A stretch of DNA of 64,000 nt from Bacillus sp. E(2018) (lineage in GTDB: Bacteria; Bacillota; Bacilli; Bacillales; Fictibacillaceae). The notes under the pieces are model-generated. The model was not told the origin of the DNA. It searched no databases and saw only the letters and a program-made list of their open reading frames with translations. The stretch is from NCBI RefSeq assembly GCF_005503015.1, contig NZ_SCOL01000001.1, positions 1,736,001-1,800,000 on the forward strand, in the 5' to 3' direction. Every line of letters starts with the position of its first letter. Position 1 is the stretch's first letter. Of this stretch, positions 42,645 through 52,309 are shown piece by piece. Made by a program: the position numbers and the translations under genes.

Positions 42645-43898
42645 TTATGCACCTTTTTGTTCTGTTAACGAACCTGTCTTTTTCATCAGCCAGTTCTTAC
42701 CTTCAACTAAACGCGCCGTCATCATACTTGCGACATTATCACCTGTTGCGTTCAGCAATGTAGCTGGCGGATCAATAATCGCAGAGATCGCAGCGATGAT
42801 CGGCAGTGCTTCAGGAGGAAAACCGAACAGTGATAGAATAAGCATCTCGGCTATTAGTCCACCTTGAGGGATCGCCCCCATTACCATACCAACTAAAAGT
42901 GCTACTCCACCAACTAAAAGATACGTGTTGATGCCAGAGAAATCCATTCCAAATATTCCAAAAAGGAATGTAATCTTTAATACTCCACCAATAACTGATC
43001 CGTCTTTATGCAGTGTTGCACCAAGAGGAATCGTAGTTTCACTAATATCGTCGGGTACACCCATTTTCTTAGTAGCTTCTAGATTAACGGGAATACTCGC
43101 AGCAGAACTGCACGTTGCAAGACTCGTTACAGATGGCGAGAGCATATTTTTCCAAAACACACGAATACCAAGCTTTCCATGGGACATGAACGCGTAAAGC
43201 GTAAAGAAGCCAAAGAAATAAAGAATAGAAAACGGATAGTAGAACAAGACCGCTTTAAAATAAGAACCGAGCAATGTTGGACCGAATTCACCAACAAGTG
43301 CTGCAAAATACGCACCTAAACCGATCGGAGCATAATACATCACGTATTTTACCATCTGAAGGGTAACTTCACTTCCCGCTAAAAGGAAGTTTGCGAGAGG
43401 TTTAGCTTTCTCTCCCACTTTAGATGTTGCAAGACCTAACAACACAGAAAAAAGAATAAGTGCTAACATATTGGCACGGCTTAATAGATCAACAAAATCT
43501 GGAACCGTAACTGTACTTACTAGCTGATCACCAATCGATACTTTTTCACCTGTTGTTTCAGGTTTGACTAAATCGATTTTCACACCTTCGGAAGGCGGAA
43601 AAATCTTAATTCCTGCCATACTTATAATAGCTGCAACTGTTCCGGTGAATAAGAAAACGATCAACATAGAGCTGATGATTTTACCGAAACGTTTTGTACC
43701 TGCCATGCTTGCCACACTCGATGAAATCGAAAAGAACACGAGTGGAACAACGATCATGAACATTACGTTTAAAAACAGATCGCCGAACGGTTTAAGAACG
43801 GCAGCGTCCTTGCCCATCGTAGAACCGATTATGCTACCAGCAATGATTGCCAATAACAAGATAATCGGCGAGCGATATGCTTTCCAAGTATTTTTCAT
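42645..43898 (-). CDS. Dicarboxylate/amino acid:cation symporter (DAACS)
   Basis: A 417-residue transporter of the GltP/DctA family with eight helices and two re-entrant hairpins. The serine-rich hairpin is SLATCSSAASIPV; GATLHKDGSVIGG and DPPATLLNATGDNVASM hold the sodium and substrate sites. Imports glutamate, aspartate or C4-dicarboxylates with protons or sodium; which one cannot be read safely. Monocistronic. Confidence 0.92.
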   Translation of the reverse strand: MKNTWKAYRSPIILLLAIIAGSIIGSTMGKDAAVLKPFGDLFLNVMFMIVVPLVFFSISSSVASMAGTKRFGKIISSMLIVFLFTGTVAAIISMAGIKIFPPSEGVKIDLVKPETTGEKVSIGDQLVSTVTVPDFVDLLSRANMLALILFSVLLGLATSKVGEKAKPLANFLLAGSEVTLQMVKYVMYYAPIGLGAYFAALVGEFGPTLLGSYFKAVLFYYPFSILYFFGFFTLYAFMSHGKLGIRVFWKNMLSPSVTSLATCSSAASIPVNLEATKKMGVPDDISETTIPLGATLHKDGSVIGGVLKITFLFGIFGMDFSGINTYLLVGGVALLVGMVMGAIPQGGLIAEMLILSLFGFPPEALPIIAAISAIIDPPATLLNATGDNVASMMTARLVEGKNWLMKKTGSLTEQKGA

Positions 43899-43987
43899 AA
43901 AACATTCTCCCCTTAAATAGATTCATAATCACTCTATCTATTTTATACGGAAAAAATATTTTTCATAGAGGTCAAATCAAAATAGTA

Positions 43988-44896
43988 CTATTTTCTAGAC
44001 AATGTCTCTACAGAAAGTTGCTTAGTTATATGAAATAGTTCTTTTTGAATAGCAAAACCGATTTTTTTATAAAGATGGATCGCTAGCTTATTTTCATTGT
44101 TGACGCACAGATCAATATGCTTCAAATGCGGATTGCTGAGCATCCAATTAACGGCATAGGTTAAAAGCTGCACACCGATTCCTTTTTCTCTATGCATTTC
44201 ATCTACAGCGAAGAACTCAATAGAGCCTTCACCAAACTGTGGTTGTATCTCTACATAAATATAACCCACCACTTCATTCTCAATTTGATATACAAATACT
44301 TTATGAAACTCGTTTAATCTTTCAATGATCTGTTGTGAATTGTAATACGTCGAAGGAAAATAGGTATCATGCAAATTCTTGAAATCTTTCTTATCCATTT
44401 CTGTATATTCTTTAATGTTATTCACTGCAGCTGTGTTTGTTATTGCTTCCTTGGTGATTGATAGAATGGTGTGTTTGCTTTTTTGGTCTATCATATCGTT
44501 ATGAGTTAGAAACTGTTTGAGGTCTGTATGATCTGTAGAGATAAAAAAATGAACCGTTTCAATCGTTTGAGGTATGAGCTGGAGTAGGAGATCCCAAAGC
44601 TCTTTTGTAATCTGCTGGTGCTCACTATGTGTAATAAAAGGACCCCATATTTCGGCGTTCCGGTTTTCAAGGTCGGCATCAAATCCAAGAACTCCCACTA
44701 GGAAATCATTCTCATAGGCCAACACAAAAGATTCCTGATAAGGAACATCCGAGAGGTCTTTTTTCAGTGAATGAAGAATTTCGTTTTCCATTTCACCGCA
44801 ATAGCCGCAATGTTGGGATGCCATTCTGTTCTGGACTGCGATGAACTTTGCCATTTCTTTAGCTTTTGAAGAATCTGCTTTTACGAGAGTAATCAC
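43988..44896 (-). CDS. Tandem GNAT-fold N-acetyltransferase
   Basis: A 302-residue protein of two GNAT-like halves. The C-terminal half (about 160-300) has a complete acetyl-CoA site: FFAVDEMHREKGIGVQLL (motif A, R-x-x-G-x-G) and CVNNENKLAIHLYKKIGF (motif B). The N-terminal half keeps the fold (LAYENDFLVGVLGF) but lacks a clear pyrophosphate loop and may be non-catalytic. Substrate unknown. Confidence 0.88.
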   Translation of the reverse strand: MITLVKADSSKAKEMAKFIAVQNRMASQHCGYCGEMENEILHSLKKDLSDVPYQESFVLAYENDFLVGVLGFDADLENRNAEIWGPFITHSEHQQITKELWDLLLQLIPQTIETVHFFISTDHTDLKQFLTHNDMIDQKSKHTILSITKEAITNTAAVNNIKEYTEMDKKDFKNLHDTYFPSTYYNSQQIIERLNEFHKVFVYQIENEVVGYIYVEIQPQFGEGSIEFFAVDEMHREKGIGVQLLTYAVNWMLSNPHLKHIDLCVNNENKLAIHLYKKIGFAIQKELFHITKQLSVETLSRK

Positions 44897-44958
44897 GTTA
44901 TTCCTCCTAAGTCATTTTCTATTCGTTTAAGTTTAACATATTGTTCCATTTCGAAAAT

Positions 44959-44986
44959 AAAAAGACTTCATCATAGAAGTCTTTTT
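44959..44986. terminator. Terminator of the HAAS gene
   Basis: AAAAAGACTTC and GAAGTCTTTTT with a 6-base loop lie directly after the HAAS stop. Confidence 0.85.
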
Positions 44987-44988
44987 GC

Positions 44989-46026
44989 TTATCCGTTCTT
45001 CATCCATTGATCTATTAGGTTGTTTGATTTATTTGCTTTATTGAAACCAGAAATGATATCTATGATCGAAAAAACCGCTACGATTGTTGCAATTGTGGAT
45101 ATAAACCAAAATGCTGGTACATCAGGGACGGTGTTATATAGTTTTTCAGTGAATGACTTATTATAAAGCGTTTCATCCGTTAGCATAAAACAAAGTAAGC
45201 CTACCGAAATAAAATGATAGATTAAGTTCAATGAAGCAAGTAGATTCGTCCATCTTCCAATAAAAAATTTATAGATAGCAAGACTCACTTCAATGAGAAT
45301 AAGCAGGACTATAAAAGGAGCATACGAGAATAAAACTTCCTCGTTGAATAGTGGTGCTTTGAGCGTAAGTCCTTCTAATCCTTTTCCACTTTGTTCATAC
45401 CAGCCGATCATTTCAGAAGAGTTAAATAGGATGATGGCCCAAATTGCTGTCCAGAATAAACTAAAGAAAACTTCCGCCTTTGGAATCTGTCTTTTCGTCA
45501 CTACTTTTTTAAGTTGATATAGATCGGATGGAGACCATGTTTTCTTTTTTCTCGAATAGATATCACCATTTGAAACTCCTGATCGTTCTAACATGATAAA
45601 AACAATCGTTACCCAGAAAAAGACTTGGAATAAAACATTAAAGCTGGATAAGAACATCTTCAAACAAAGTTGACCGATAAAAGCCATTAAGGTGAAAAGA
45701 GACTTATCACCTTCAAAAGAGATCATACCGTTTACAAAGAGTGTAAAGCTGCTGATCACTACAGAAATGATCGCTGCTACGATTAAGACATTGATATAAC
45801 TTTCATAAAACATAGGACCTATGAGATAGCGAGGCTTATTGGTGTATTCACTCGCAAGTTTCACAGGATCTCCTAGCTTCATTAGAACCTCTTCAACATC
45901 TTTGTCTGTGTATTGACCTAGAAGCATATCTTCTATGGTGGACCTTAGCTCCATCGCGATGTCATCCCTTATTTTTTCGGGGAGTCTTTGTGTCACTTCA
46001 CTGATATACGTTTCAATCAAATTCAT
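44989..46026 (-). CDS. HAAS-domain membrane protein
   Basis: A 345-residue protein: a cytosolic HAAS helical domain (residues 1-65, VTQRLPEKIRDDIAMELRST and KDVEEVLMKLGDPVKLA) followed by six to seven membrane helices. HAAS domains are typically encoded with a PadR regulator, as here (14 bases downstream of padR), and are thought to signal from the membrane to PadR. Function otherwise unknown. Confidence 0.86.
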   Translation of the reverse strand: MNLIETYISEVTQRLPEKIRDDIAMELRSTIEDMLLGQYTDKDVEEVLMKLGDPVKLASEYTNKPRYLIGPMFYESYINVLIVAAIISVVISSFTLFVNGMISFEGDKSLFTLMAFIGQLCLKMFLSSFNVLFQVFFWVTIVFIMLERSGVSNGDIYSRKKKTWSPSDLYQLKKVVTKRQIPKAEVFFSLFWTAIWAIILFNSSEMIGWYEQSGKGLEGLTLKAPLFNEEVLFSYAPFIVLLILIEVSLAIYKFFIGRWTNLLASLNLIYHFISVGLLCFMLTDETLYNKSFTEKLYNTVPDVPAFWFISTIATIVAVFSIIDIISGFNKANKSNNLIDQWMKNG

Positions 46027-46040
46027 CGGGAATTTCCTCC

Positions 46041-46361
46041 TTATAACATCGAATTTAATTGCATGGACGTGTTATGCCATTCTTCTTTCAGTTGCTTGAA
46101 CACTTCTTGACCAAACTCGCTGAGAAGATAATATTTTCTAGGGCGGTTCTCTGTAGTATCCCATTCACTCGTAAGCAACTCTTGCTTTTCAAGCCTTCGA
46201 AGAAGTGGATACAGAGTGCTTTGATCAATAGATACGTTGTTCTCTTCTAACCGCTGTGCGAGTGAATATCCGTATTGCGGTGTTTGGAGCTGGCTTAAAA
46301 CTGCTAAAGTTAACGTTCCTCTTCGCAGTTCTGTCTTTAGAGAGAAAATTAATTCGCTCAT
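46041..46361 (-). CDS. PadR-family transcriptional regulator
   Basis: A 106-residue PadR protein of the short class: winged helix LRRGTLTLAVLSQLQTPQYGY (start of the fold), IDQSTLYPLLRRLEKQELL (recognition helix) and the wing RPRKYYLLSEFG. It is co-transcribed with the HAAS gene and most likely represses this operon through a dyad in its promoter. Confidence 0.93.
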   Translation of the reverse strand: MSELIFSLKTELRRGTLTLAVLSQLQTPQYGYSLAQRLEENNVSIDQSTLYPLLRRLEKQELLTSEWDTTENRPRKYYLLSEFGQEVFKQLKEEWHNTSMQLNSML

Positions 46362-46378
46362 GCAATCACCTCGATTTC

Positions 46379-46408
46379 AGTATAGTGTATGACGTACAGT
46401 AATGTAAA
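46379..46408 (-). promoter_or_regulatory. Promoter of padR-HAAS with PadR-type dyad
   Basis: Minus strand TTTACA (46408-46403) and TATACT (46384-46379) are 18 bases apart. Between them lies TGTACGTCATACA, a TGTA-N5-TACA dyad well placed to block transcription. Confidence 0.65.
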
Positions 46409-46449
46409 GTTACTAATATAACGAAAATAATTATATTTGTAAAAAAGGA

Positions 46450-46480
46450 AAGGGGTCAGACCCCGGGTCTGACCCCTTTT
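46450..46480. terminator. proS terminator built from two dispersed palindromes
   Basis: AAGGGGTCAGACCCC and GGGTCTGACCCCTT stand back to back, forming a strong hairpin with a T-run three bases beyond the proS stop. Both halves are the recurring GGGGTCAGACCCC element. Confidence 0.85.
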
Positions 46481-46482
46481 CT

Positions 46483-47913
46483 TTAATATGCTTTTGCCCA
46501 ATAGACGAGGTGTTTTGCTTGTTGATCACAGCAAACACATTTTTCTGAGAGCTTTTCTTGTTCAAACGGTATACACCTTGATGTTGCGCCTGTTTCGTCT
46601 TTTATAAAACTTTCACAAGCATCATCACCACACCACATCGCTTTCATGAAACCGCCTTTTTTACTTAATTCGATTTTGAATTCATCAAATGTAGTAACCG
46701 TTGTTGTTTTATCTTCCCGATGAGTCTTCGCCTTTTTAAACAAGTTATCCTGAATATCACTTAATGTATTTTGAATGTAGGATTCTAAGCCTTTGAGAGG
46801 TACGGTTTCTTTTTCCCCTGTATCTCTTCGTACTAATATCACTTGATCTTGTTCGATGTCTCGCGGCCCTACCTCTAGACGAAGAGGAATTCCCTTCATC
46901 TCATACTCATTAAATTTCCACCCTGGCTTTTTATCACTTGCATCAATTCCAATTCGAATGGTCTGTGATAGCTTATCTTTTAAATCGTATGCAAAATCGA
47001 GAACTCCCTCTTTGTGTTGAGCAATCGGTACGATCATGAGTTGAGTTGGTGCTATCTTTGGAGGAACGACGAGCCCGCGTTCATCACCATGAACCATAAT
47101 CATCGCCCCAATAATACGCGTCGTAAAGCCCCAGGATGTCTGCTGAACAGTCTGTAGTTTTCCTTCTCTGTTCGTAAACTCAATACCGAATGCTTTGGCG
47201 AATCCATCTCCTAAATGATGAGAAGTTCCAGACTGCAACGCTTTCCCATCATGCATTAGGCTTTCAATCGTATAAGTATATTTCGCTCCAGCAAATTTTT
47301 CTTTTTCTGTTTTCTGACCCTTCACTACCGGTATTGCAAGGTATTCTTCACAGAGATCAGCATACACATTAAGCATTCTTACCGTTTCATCATGAGCTTC
47401 TTCATCTGTTTCATGGCAAGTATGTCCTTCCTGCCAGAGGAACTCGAGAGTACGAAGAAAAGGTCTAGTGGTCTTTTCCCATCTCACAACGTTCGACCAC
47501 TGGTTATAAAGCTTTGGAAGATCGCGATGTGAATGGATGATGTTTTTAAAATGCTCAGCAAAAAGAACTTCTGATGTCGGACGAACACAAAGGCGTTCTG
47601 TCAGCTTTTCTTCTCCTCCATGTGTGACCCATGCTACTTCAGGGGCGAATCCTTCAATATGGTCTTTTTCTTTTTGAAGCAGACTTTCTGGAATAAAAAG
47701 CGGCATATACACATTCTCATGACCTGTCGCTTTGATTTGCTTATCAAGTTCTTTTTGAATGTTTTCCCATATTGCGTAGCCGTAAGGTCTTAAGATCATA
47801 GATCCCCGAACACTTGAATAATCAATAAGTTCCGCTTTTGTCACCACATCGGTATACCATTGAGCAAAATCATCTTGCATACTTGTTACGCTCTTTACAA
47901 ATTCTTTAGTCAT
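46483..47913 (-). CDS. proS: Prolyl-tRNA synthetase, archaeal/eukaryotic type
   Basis: A 476-residue class II synthetase. Motif 1 lies around [15 protein letters not shown], motif 2 is [19 protein letters not shown] and motif 3 is [13 protein letters not shown]. It lacks the editing insertion of the usual 560-570-residue bacterial ProS and instead has a C-terminal zinc module (CGDDACE, CVCCD) and a terminal Tyr, the marks of the archaeal-type enzyme. It charges tRNA-Pro. Some Bacilli carry this as a second, T-box-regulated ProS. ATG 47913 is six bases from GGAGTG. Confidence 0.94.
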   Translation of the reverse strand: MTKEFVKSVTSMQDDFAQWYTDVVTKAELIDYSSVRGSMILRPYGYAIWENIQKELDKQIKATGHENVYMPLFIPESLLQKEKDHIEGFAPEVAWVTHGGEEKLTERLCVRPTSEVLFAEHFKNIIHSHRDLPKLYNQWSNVVRWEKTTRPFLRTLEFLWQEGHTCHETDEEAHDETVRMLNVYADLCEEYLAIPVVKGQKTEKEKFAGAKYTYTIESLMHDGKALQSGTSHHLGDGFAKAFGIEFTNREGKLQTVQQTSWGFTTRIIGAMIMVHGDERGLVVPPKIAPTQLMIVPIAQHKEGVLDFAYDLKDKLSQTIRIGIDASDKKPGWKFNEYEMKGIPLRLEVGPRDIEQDQVILVRRDTGEKETVPLKGLESYIQNTLSDIQDNLFKKAKTHREDKTTTVTTFDEFKIELSKKGGFMKAMWCGDDACESFIKDETGATSRCIPFEQEKLSEKCVCCDQQAKHLVYWAKAY

Positions 47914-47942
47914 TGGTTGCACTCCTCGCTAAATGAAAATAA

Positions 47943-48185
47943 AAAAAGCTATACTTTTCATTAGGGACCAATTTCTTGGCGGTACCACCCTAATTCAAAG
48001 CATAGCTTTACACTCTTTCATGATAACGGTATTTAACCGCTGAATATCTTATAACTGTTATAACTGAAATAAGATACAGAACTCAGAGGCAGGTTCAATC
48101 GTTTGTCAGTAGGAGCCTTCCAGCGCTACAGCTCCCTCTCTAAAAAGACAGATTCAATCTACTAATCCTCTTCTTCGTTTTATTC
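47943..48185 (-). promoter_or_regulatory. T-box riboswitch (proline) upstream of proS
   Basis: The minus strand carries the antiterminator T-box AATTAGGGTGGTACCGCC and a competing terminator whose arms are AAAGCTATG and AGTATAGCTTT with a run of T. Stem I spans about 48170-48085, including an AGGGAGC-type apical region and GATTGAACCTGCC, in which CCU followed by G is the likely proline specifier. Uncharged tRNA-Pro would stabilise the antiterminator and turn on proS. Confidence 0.92.
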
Positions 48186-48201
48186 GTCATATGTTTTTGA
48201 A

Positions 48202-48231
48202 ATTATATGTGATATTGGGATGAACTGTCAA
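48202..48231 (-). promoter_or_regulatory. Sigma-A promoter of the T-box/proS unit
   Basis: TTGACA (48231-48226) and TATAAT (48207-48202) with an 18-base spacer; perfect hexamers. Confidence 0.88.
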
Positions 48232-48273
48232 ATCTTTTTTATTGATGAGGTTAAATAGGTTAACCTGGTAAAC

Positions 48274-48312
48274 AGAAAACCTGTATCCCATTAAAAAGGA
48301 TACAGGTTTTCT
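48274..48312 (-). terminator. Terminator after the sugar cluster
   Basis: Perfect 15-bp arms AGAAAACCTGTATCC and complement around nine bases; it insulates the sugar cluster from proS. Confidence 0.8.
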
Positions 48313-48357
48313 CAATGCTGTGAGACTTGAATGTAATGCTAGGAGTGTCCACTCCAC

Positions 48358-48401
48358 AAATACAAATTTAGTGAATTTGTATTTGTTTGGGGTCAGACCC
48401 C
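48358..48401. repeat. Palindrome GGGGTCAGACCCC plus adjacent AT hairpin
   Basis: AAATACAAATT/AATTTGTATTT (48358-48384) is followed by GGGGTCAGACCCC (48389-48401), whose last base belongs to the TAG stop of the isomerase gene. Confidence 0.65.
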
Positions 48402-49369
48402 TAGACCCACCACATCTCCGCTGGCTGCTCGGCGATGAGGATCGACTGCAAGTTTTTCACTGCACGGTTGAACCCTTCATCGATCGACATGATCGGATCT
48501 TCATGCTCGATGCTTACTACGTAGTCATAACCATACGTACGAAGTGCACTCATCATATCAGACCAATCTTGAACAGAATGGCCGCAGCCTACTGAACGGA
48601 AGCTCCATGCGCGGTTTTGAACAGCACCATAAGGCTGCATGTCAGTTAAACCATACATGTTGATGTTGTCTTGATCTAAGTAAGTATCCTTTGCATGGAA
48701 GTGATGGATAGCTCCCGCTTTTCCAAGAATCTTAATTGCTGCCACAGGATCGATGCCTTGCCACCAAAGATGGGATGGATCAAGGTTGGCACCAATTGCG
48801 TCACATGTTTCTTCACGCAGCTTCAGTAGCGTATATGGAGTATGCACTAAGAAACCACCGTGCAGCTCTAAGCCGATCTTCACTCCATGTTCTTTTGCAA
48901 ATTGACCCCACGTGCGCCAATATGGAATCAACTTCTCTTCCCATTGCCACTTCAACACATCGCTGTATTCATTCGGCCAAGGGGAAACTGGCCAGTTTGG
49001 ATACTTTGCATTCTCAGAGTCACCCGGTACACCAGAGAAACAGTTTACCACTGGTACATTCATCAATTCAGCCAGTTCAACAGTTTTTACAAAAGTTTCA
49101 TGTGACTCTTTTGCAAAAGCCTCGTCTGGAGATAACGGATTCCCGTGACAACTGAAGGCTGAGATCGTCAAACCACGCTTCTCTACTTCATGAAGGTACT
49201 GTGATCGCTTCTCTTCACTCTGAAGTAGTTCATCAAGCGGACAGTGAGCGTTTCCTGGATAGTTACCTGTTCCAACTTCTACGGCTTGTACGCCTGCATC
49301 TTTCACATAGTCAAGCATGTCTGTAAATGATTTCTGTGAAAACAGGACCGTAAACACACCTAATTTCAT
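48401..49369 (-). CDS. Sugar phosphate isomerase/epimerase (xylose isomerase-like TIM barrel)
   Basis: A 322-residue TIM barrel of the AP endonuclease 2 superfamily. Metal-binding residues are seen in GLELHGGF (Glu), ANLDPSHLWWQG (Asp/His), HHFHAKDT (His) and VSIEHED (Glu). Such enzymes isomerise or epimerise keto sugars or inositols, or act as lyases on 3-keto sugars. Last gene of a four-gene operon with two Gfo/Idh dehydrogenases and ThuA. Confidence 0.9.
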   Translation of the reverse strand: MKLGVFTVLFSQKSFTDMLDYVKDAGVQAVEVGTGNYPGNAHCPLDELLQSEEKRSQYLHEVEKRGLTISAFSCHGNPLSPDEAFAKESHETFVKTVELAELMNVPVVNCFSGVPGDSENAKYPNWPVSPWPNEYSDVLKWQWEEKLIPYWRTWGQFAKEHGVKIGLELHGGFLVHTPYTLLKLREETCDAIGANLDPSHLWWQGIDPVAAIKILGKAGAIHHFHAKDTYLDQDNINMYGLTDMQPYGAVQNRAWSFRSVGCGHSVQDWSDMMSALRTYGYDYVVSIEHEDPIMSIDEGFNRAVKNLQSILIAEQPAEMWWV

Positions 49370-49370
49370 A

Positions 49371-50426
49371 CTATTTCACTCCTTTTTCAATTTCTAGTTG
49401 AACGCCTTTTCCCATAAGACTGCTAGCATAGATCGCTTCGATCACCCGTGAAGTATTCATCGCTTCCTCAGCTTTCACAAGAGGTTCTGCTTTACCTAAA
49501 CAGCTATCCACAAAATTCTCAGCTTGAGGAAGACCGGGGTTGTCTTCTCCTAGGATCCAATCTGCTTTAGTTGTAGTCATCATACCGTTTACTGCTTTGT
49601 TCACCGCAAATGGGAATACATCCAGTCCACCTTTATCACCAGAAATGCGAAGCAGTTCTGCATCGTCCGGAATATTTGCCGCCCACGATGTTTCAAATAG
49701 AATCGTACCACCGTTCGCGAGACGAATATACGCGGTGACATGATCATCGACTTCAAATGTTTCTGCATCAAACGAGCCCCATTGGTTTACTTGTTCCGCT
49801 TCACGGCTGACGGTATTATACGTTTGACCAGATACTTCACTCACAACCGGGTTATCTAAAAGCCAAAGTGTCAGATCCAGCAGATGGCAGCCATAGTCAA
49901 TCAAGCTGCCGCCACCTTGAAGCTCTTTATTTGTAAATACTCCCCAACCCGGAACTTTTCTTCTTCTAAGCGCTTGTACACGAACGACTAGAGGATTACC
50001 AACTTCTCCAGACTCCATGATTCGTTTTGCAGCTTGAGACTCTTTCATGTATCGATAGTGATAAGCAATCGATAATACTTTTCCTGATCGCTTCTCTGCT
50101 TCTACCATTTCAGCACATTCTTCAACGGTCATTGCCATCGGTTTCTCACACAGAACATGTTTACCTGCATCCAATGCCGCAACTGTGATCTCTCTATGAA
50201 ACTTGTTAGGCGTACAGATCACAACCGCATCTACATGCGGCCACATCTCTACGTAACTCGTAAAATAGTTCGGTACGTGAAATTTTTCAGCAACACTTTT
50301 CGCAACATCCACGTTTACATCACTAATGGCCGTCACTTCTGCTTTTTCACTTAAACTTTGAAAAGCGGGGATATGTCGGCCTTGTGCGATGCCGCCTGCC
50401 CCTATGATCCCAACTCTTAGTTTCAT
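49371..50426 (-). CDS. Gfo/Idh/MocA-family oxidoreductase (second)
   Basis: A 351-residue NAD(P)-dependent dehydrogenase: Rossmann motif IGAGGIAQGRHIPAF, the catalytic Lys motif HVLCEKPMA, and a C-terminal alpha/beta domain with GGSLIDYGCHLLDL (catalytic Asp/His). It oxidises or reduces a sugar hydroxyl. Its ATG overlaps the TGA of the first dehydrogenase gene (ATGA). The pair may catalyse oxidation and later re-reduction of the same sugar. Confidence 0.92.
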   Translation of the reverse strand: MKLRVGIIGAGGIAQGRHIPAFQSLSEKAEVTAISDVNVDVAKSVAEKFHVPNYFTSYVEMWPHVDAVVICTPNKFHREITVAALDAGKHVLCEKPMAMTVEECAEMVEAEKRSGKVLSIAYHYRYMKESQAAKRIMESGEVGNPLVVRVQALRRRKVPGWGVFTNKELQGGGSLIDYGCHLLDLTLWLLDNPVVSEVSGQTYNTVSREAEQVNQWGSFDAETFEVDDHVTAYIRLANGGTILFETSWAANIPDDAELLRISGDKGGLDVFPFAVNKAVNGMMTTTKADWILGEDNPGLPQAENFVDSCLGKAEPLVKAEEAMNTSRVIEAIYASSLMGKGVQLEIEKGVK

Positions 50427-51457
50427 GCGTGAACTCCTGTTTTAACTTTTTCGATCGTCTTCTTCTCGTTTGATTCTAAAGCAGCTAGAATTACGGCCAA
50501 TGAGCGTTTTCCTTCTTCGCCCGTGATCAGTGGAGCATGACCCGCTTCAATCGCCTCGATAAAGTGATCTACCACGTGAGAGTTAGACTGGTTATCATTC
50601 GTTTGGATCGCACCCATCTCATAGCGTACAACATTTCCATTCGTGTATTGTGCGACTAAAGAATATTTCGGATCATCTTCTAATCGAAGGATACCTTTTT
50701 CGCCATAGATGATCGTAGAGTTATCTTCTTTTGCCGTGTAAGACCAACTAGCCGCCAATGTTCCGATAATTCCACTCTCTGTTTTCAACACGCAAACAGC
50801 TGTATCATCAACTGAAGCAAACTCTTTTGCGCTAGTCTCAACAAAAGCACCAACTTCGGCGATCTCTTCTCCAAGAATGTATCGAATCAAGTCTGTTTTA
50901 TGAACACCAAGGTCTCCCATTGCGCCGATAAATGCTTCATCCTTTTTAAAGAACCAGCTGTTCACACCATCTACGCTCCAGCCTTCAGGTCCTGGATGCC
51001 CGAAAGCCGTTCGGAAGCTGTAAATTTTCCCGATATCACCAGAGGCAATTAGCTCACGCGCTTTTTGATGTGCCGGAACAAAGCGCTGATTATGACCGAT
51101 CATTAGCGTTTTTCCGCTCTTTTCTGCTGCAGCGATCATTTCCTCTGCTTCTTGAAGCGAGGTTGCCATCGGTTTTTCACATAAAACGTGCTTTCCAGCA
51201 TTTAAAGCTGCAATTGAAATCGGCGCGTGAAGAAAATTAGGCGTACAAACACTTACTGCATCTACATCTTTAAGCGCAAGAAGTTCATTATAATCCGTAT
51301 AGACCTTTCCTCCATAAACCGCTTGTGTTGACTCAGCACGTTCTTTTACAATGTCACAAACCGCAACGATCTCTACGTCCTGATTCGCTGCATATTCTGG
51401 CAGATGGCGATGCTGTGCGATACTACCGCAACCAATGATTCCAACTTTAATTGTCAT
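50423..51457 (-). CDS. Gfo/Idh/MocA-family oxidoreductase (first)
   Basis: A 344-residue homologue of the next gene: IGCGSIAQHRHLPEY, HVLCEKPMA and GDLGVHKTDLIRY with the catalytic His. It follows thuA by 40 bases with its own AAGGAGGAAA site. Specific substrate unknown. Confidence 0.92.
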   Translation of the reverse strand: MTIKVGIIGCGSIAQHRHLPEYAANQDVEIVAVCDIVKERAESTQAVYGGKVYTDYNELLALKDVDAVSVCTPNFLHAPISIAALNAGKHVLCEKPMATSLQEAEEMIAAAEKSGKTLMIGHNQRFVPAHQKARELIASGDIGKIYSFRTAFGHPGPEGWSVDGVNSWFFKKDEAFIGAMGDLGVHKTDLIRYILGEEIAEVGAFVETSAKEFASVDDTAVCVLKTESGIIGTLAASWSYTAKEDNSTIIYGEKGILRLEDDPKYSLVAQYTNGNVVRYEMGAIQTNDNQSNSHVVDHFIEAIEAGHAPLITGEEGKRSLAVILAALESNEKKTIEKVKTGVHA

Positions 51458-51497
51458 GATTATTTCCTCCTTATAGTGGGTGTTTAATCGTTTTTAT

Positions 51498-52220
51498 TTA
51501 CTTTGCACCGATCGCTTCAAGCGGCTTAGCATTTCCGTACTTTGGCGCTTCACTGCCTGAAGGAGCTAAGAAAGATACAGCATTCGTGATTACTTTTTGT
51601 ACATCTTCGTTATAATACGTTGGATACGTCTCATGTCCCGGACGGAAATAGAACACTTTTCCTTTACCACGGTTGTAAGCAGCTCCTGATCGGAATACTT
51701 CTCCTCCTTCAAACCAGCTAACAAATACAAGATCATCTGGAGCAGGGATATCGAAATGCTCTCCATACATCTCTTCTTTTTCAAGCTCGATATATTCATC
51801 AAGTCCGTTTGCGATCGGGTGACTTGGATTAACGATCCAGATGCGTTCTTTTTCATCAGCTTCGCGCCACTTTAGATCACATGAAGTTCCCATCAATTTT
51901 TTAAAGATTTTAGAGAAATGACCAGAATGAAGGACGAGTAGACCCATGCCATCTAGTACGCGTTGATATACTTTATTTACGATCTCATCTTCTACTTCAT
52001 CATGAGCTAAGTGTCCCCACCATACTAAAACATCCGTGTTATTTAACACATCTTCTGTTAGACCATGTTGAGCTTCATCAAGTGTTGCGGTATTCACATC
52101 ATGTCCTGCTTTTTCAAGGAATTCTTGAATAGCACCATGAATTCCTTTTGGATAAATATCTTTTACTACCGGATTCTTTTGCTCGTGGCGGTTCTCATTC
52201 CATACTGTTACTTTAATCAT
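51498..52220 (-). CDS. ThuA-domain protein (trehalose-utilisation type)
   Basis: A 240-residue protein of the ThuA family, a glutamine-amidotransferase-like fold. Visible motifs are [45 protein letters not shown] and [13 protein letters not shown]. ThuA of rhizobia acts with the Gfo/Idh enzyme ThuB in a 3-keto-disaccharide route. First gene of the operon, with ATAGGAGGAAA before the ATG and LacI-type operators upstream. Confidence 0.9.
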   Translation of the reverse strand: MIKVTVWNENRHEQKNPVVKDIYPKGIHGAIQEFLEKAGHDVNTATLDEAQHGLTEDVLNNTDVLVWWGHLAHDEVEDEIVNKVYQRVLDGMGLLVLHSGHFSKIFKKLMGTSCDLKWREADEKERIWIVNPSHPIANGLDEYIELEKEEMYGEHFDIPAPDDLVFVSWFEGGEVFRSGAAYNRGKGKVFYFRPGHETYPTYYNEDVQKVITNAVSFLAPSGSEAPKYGNAKPLEAIGAK

Positions 52221-52242
52221 TGATAATTTCCTCCTATATATG

Positions 52243-52270
52243 TGTAAGCGTTTTACGTAAACGTTTACGT
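52243..52270 (-). promoter_or_regulatory. LacI operator and cre-like site before thuA
   Basis: ACGTAAACGTTTACGT (52255-52270) is a perfect 16-bp palindrome. TGTAAGCGTTTTAC (52243-52256) overlaps it and resembles a catabolite-responsive element. Together they suggest specific and CcpA control of the operon. Confidence 0.75.
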
Positions 52271-52309
52271 TATTCCTAAATAAAAATGAAGCTTCTTGTT
52301 AACCCGTTT

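Noticed and set aside
48320..48595. Plus-strand 91-codon frame
   Set aside because: Antisense to the isomerase gene and crossing tandem hairpins; no start signal.
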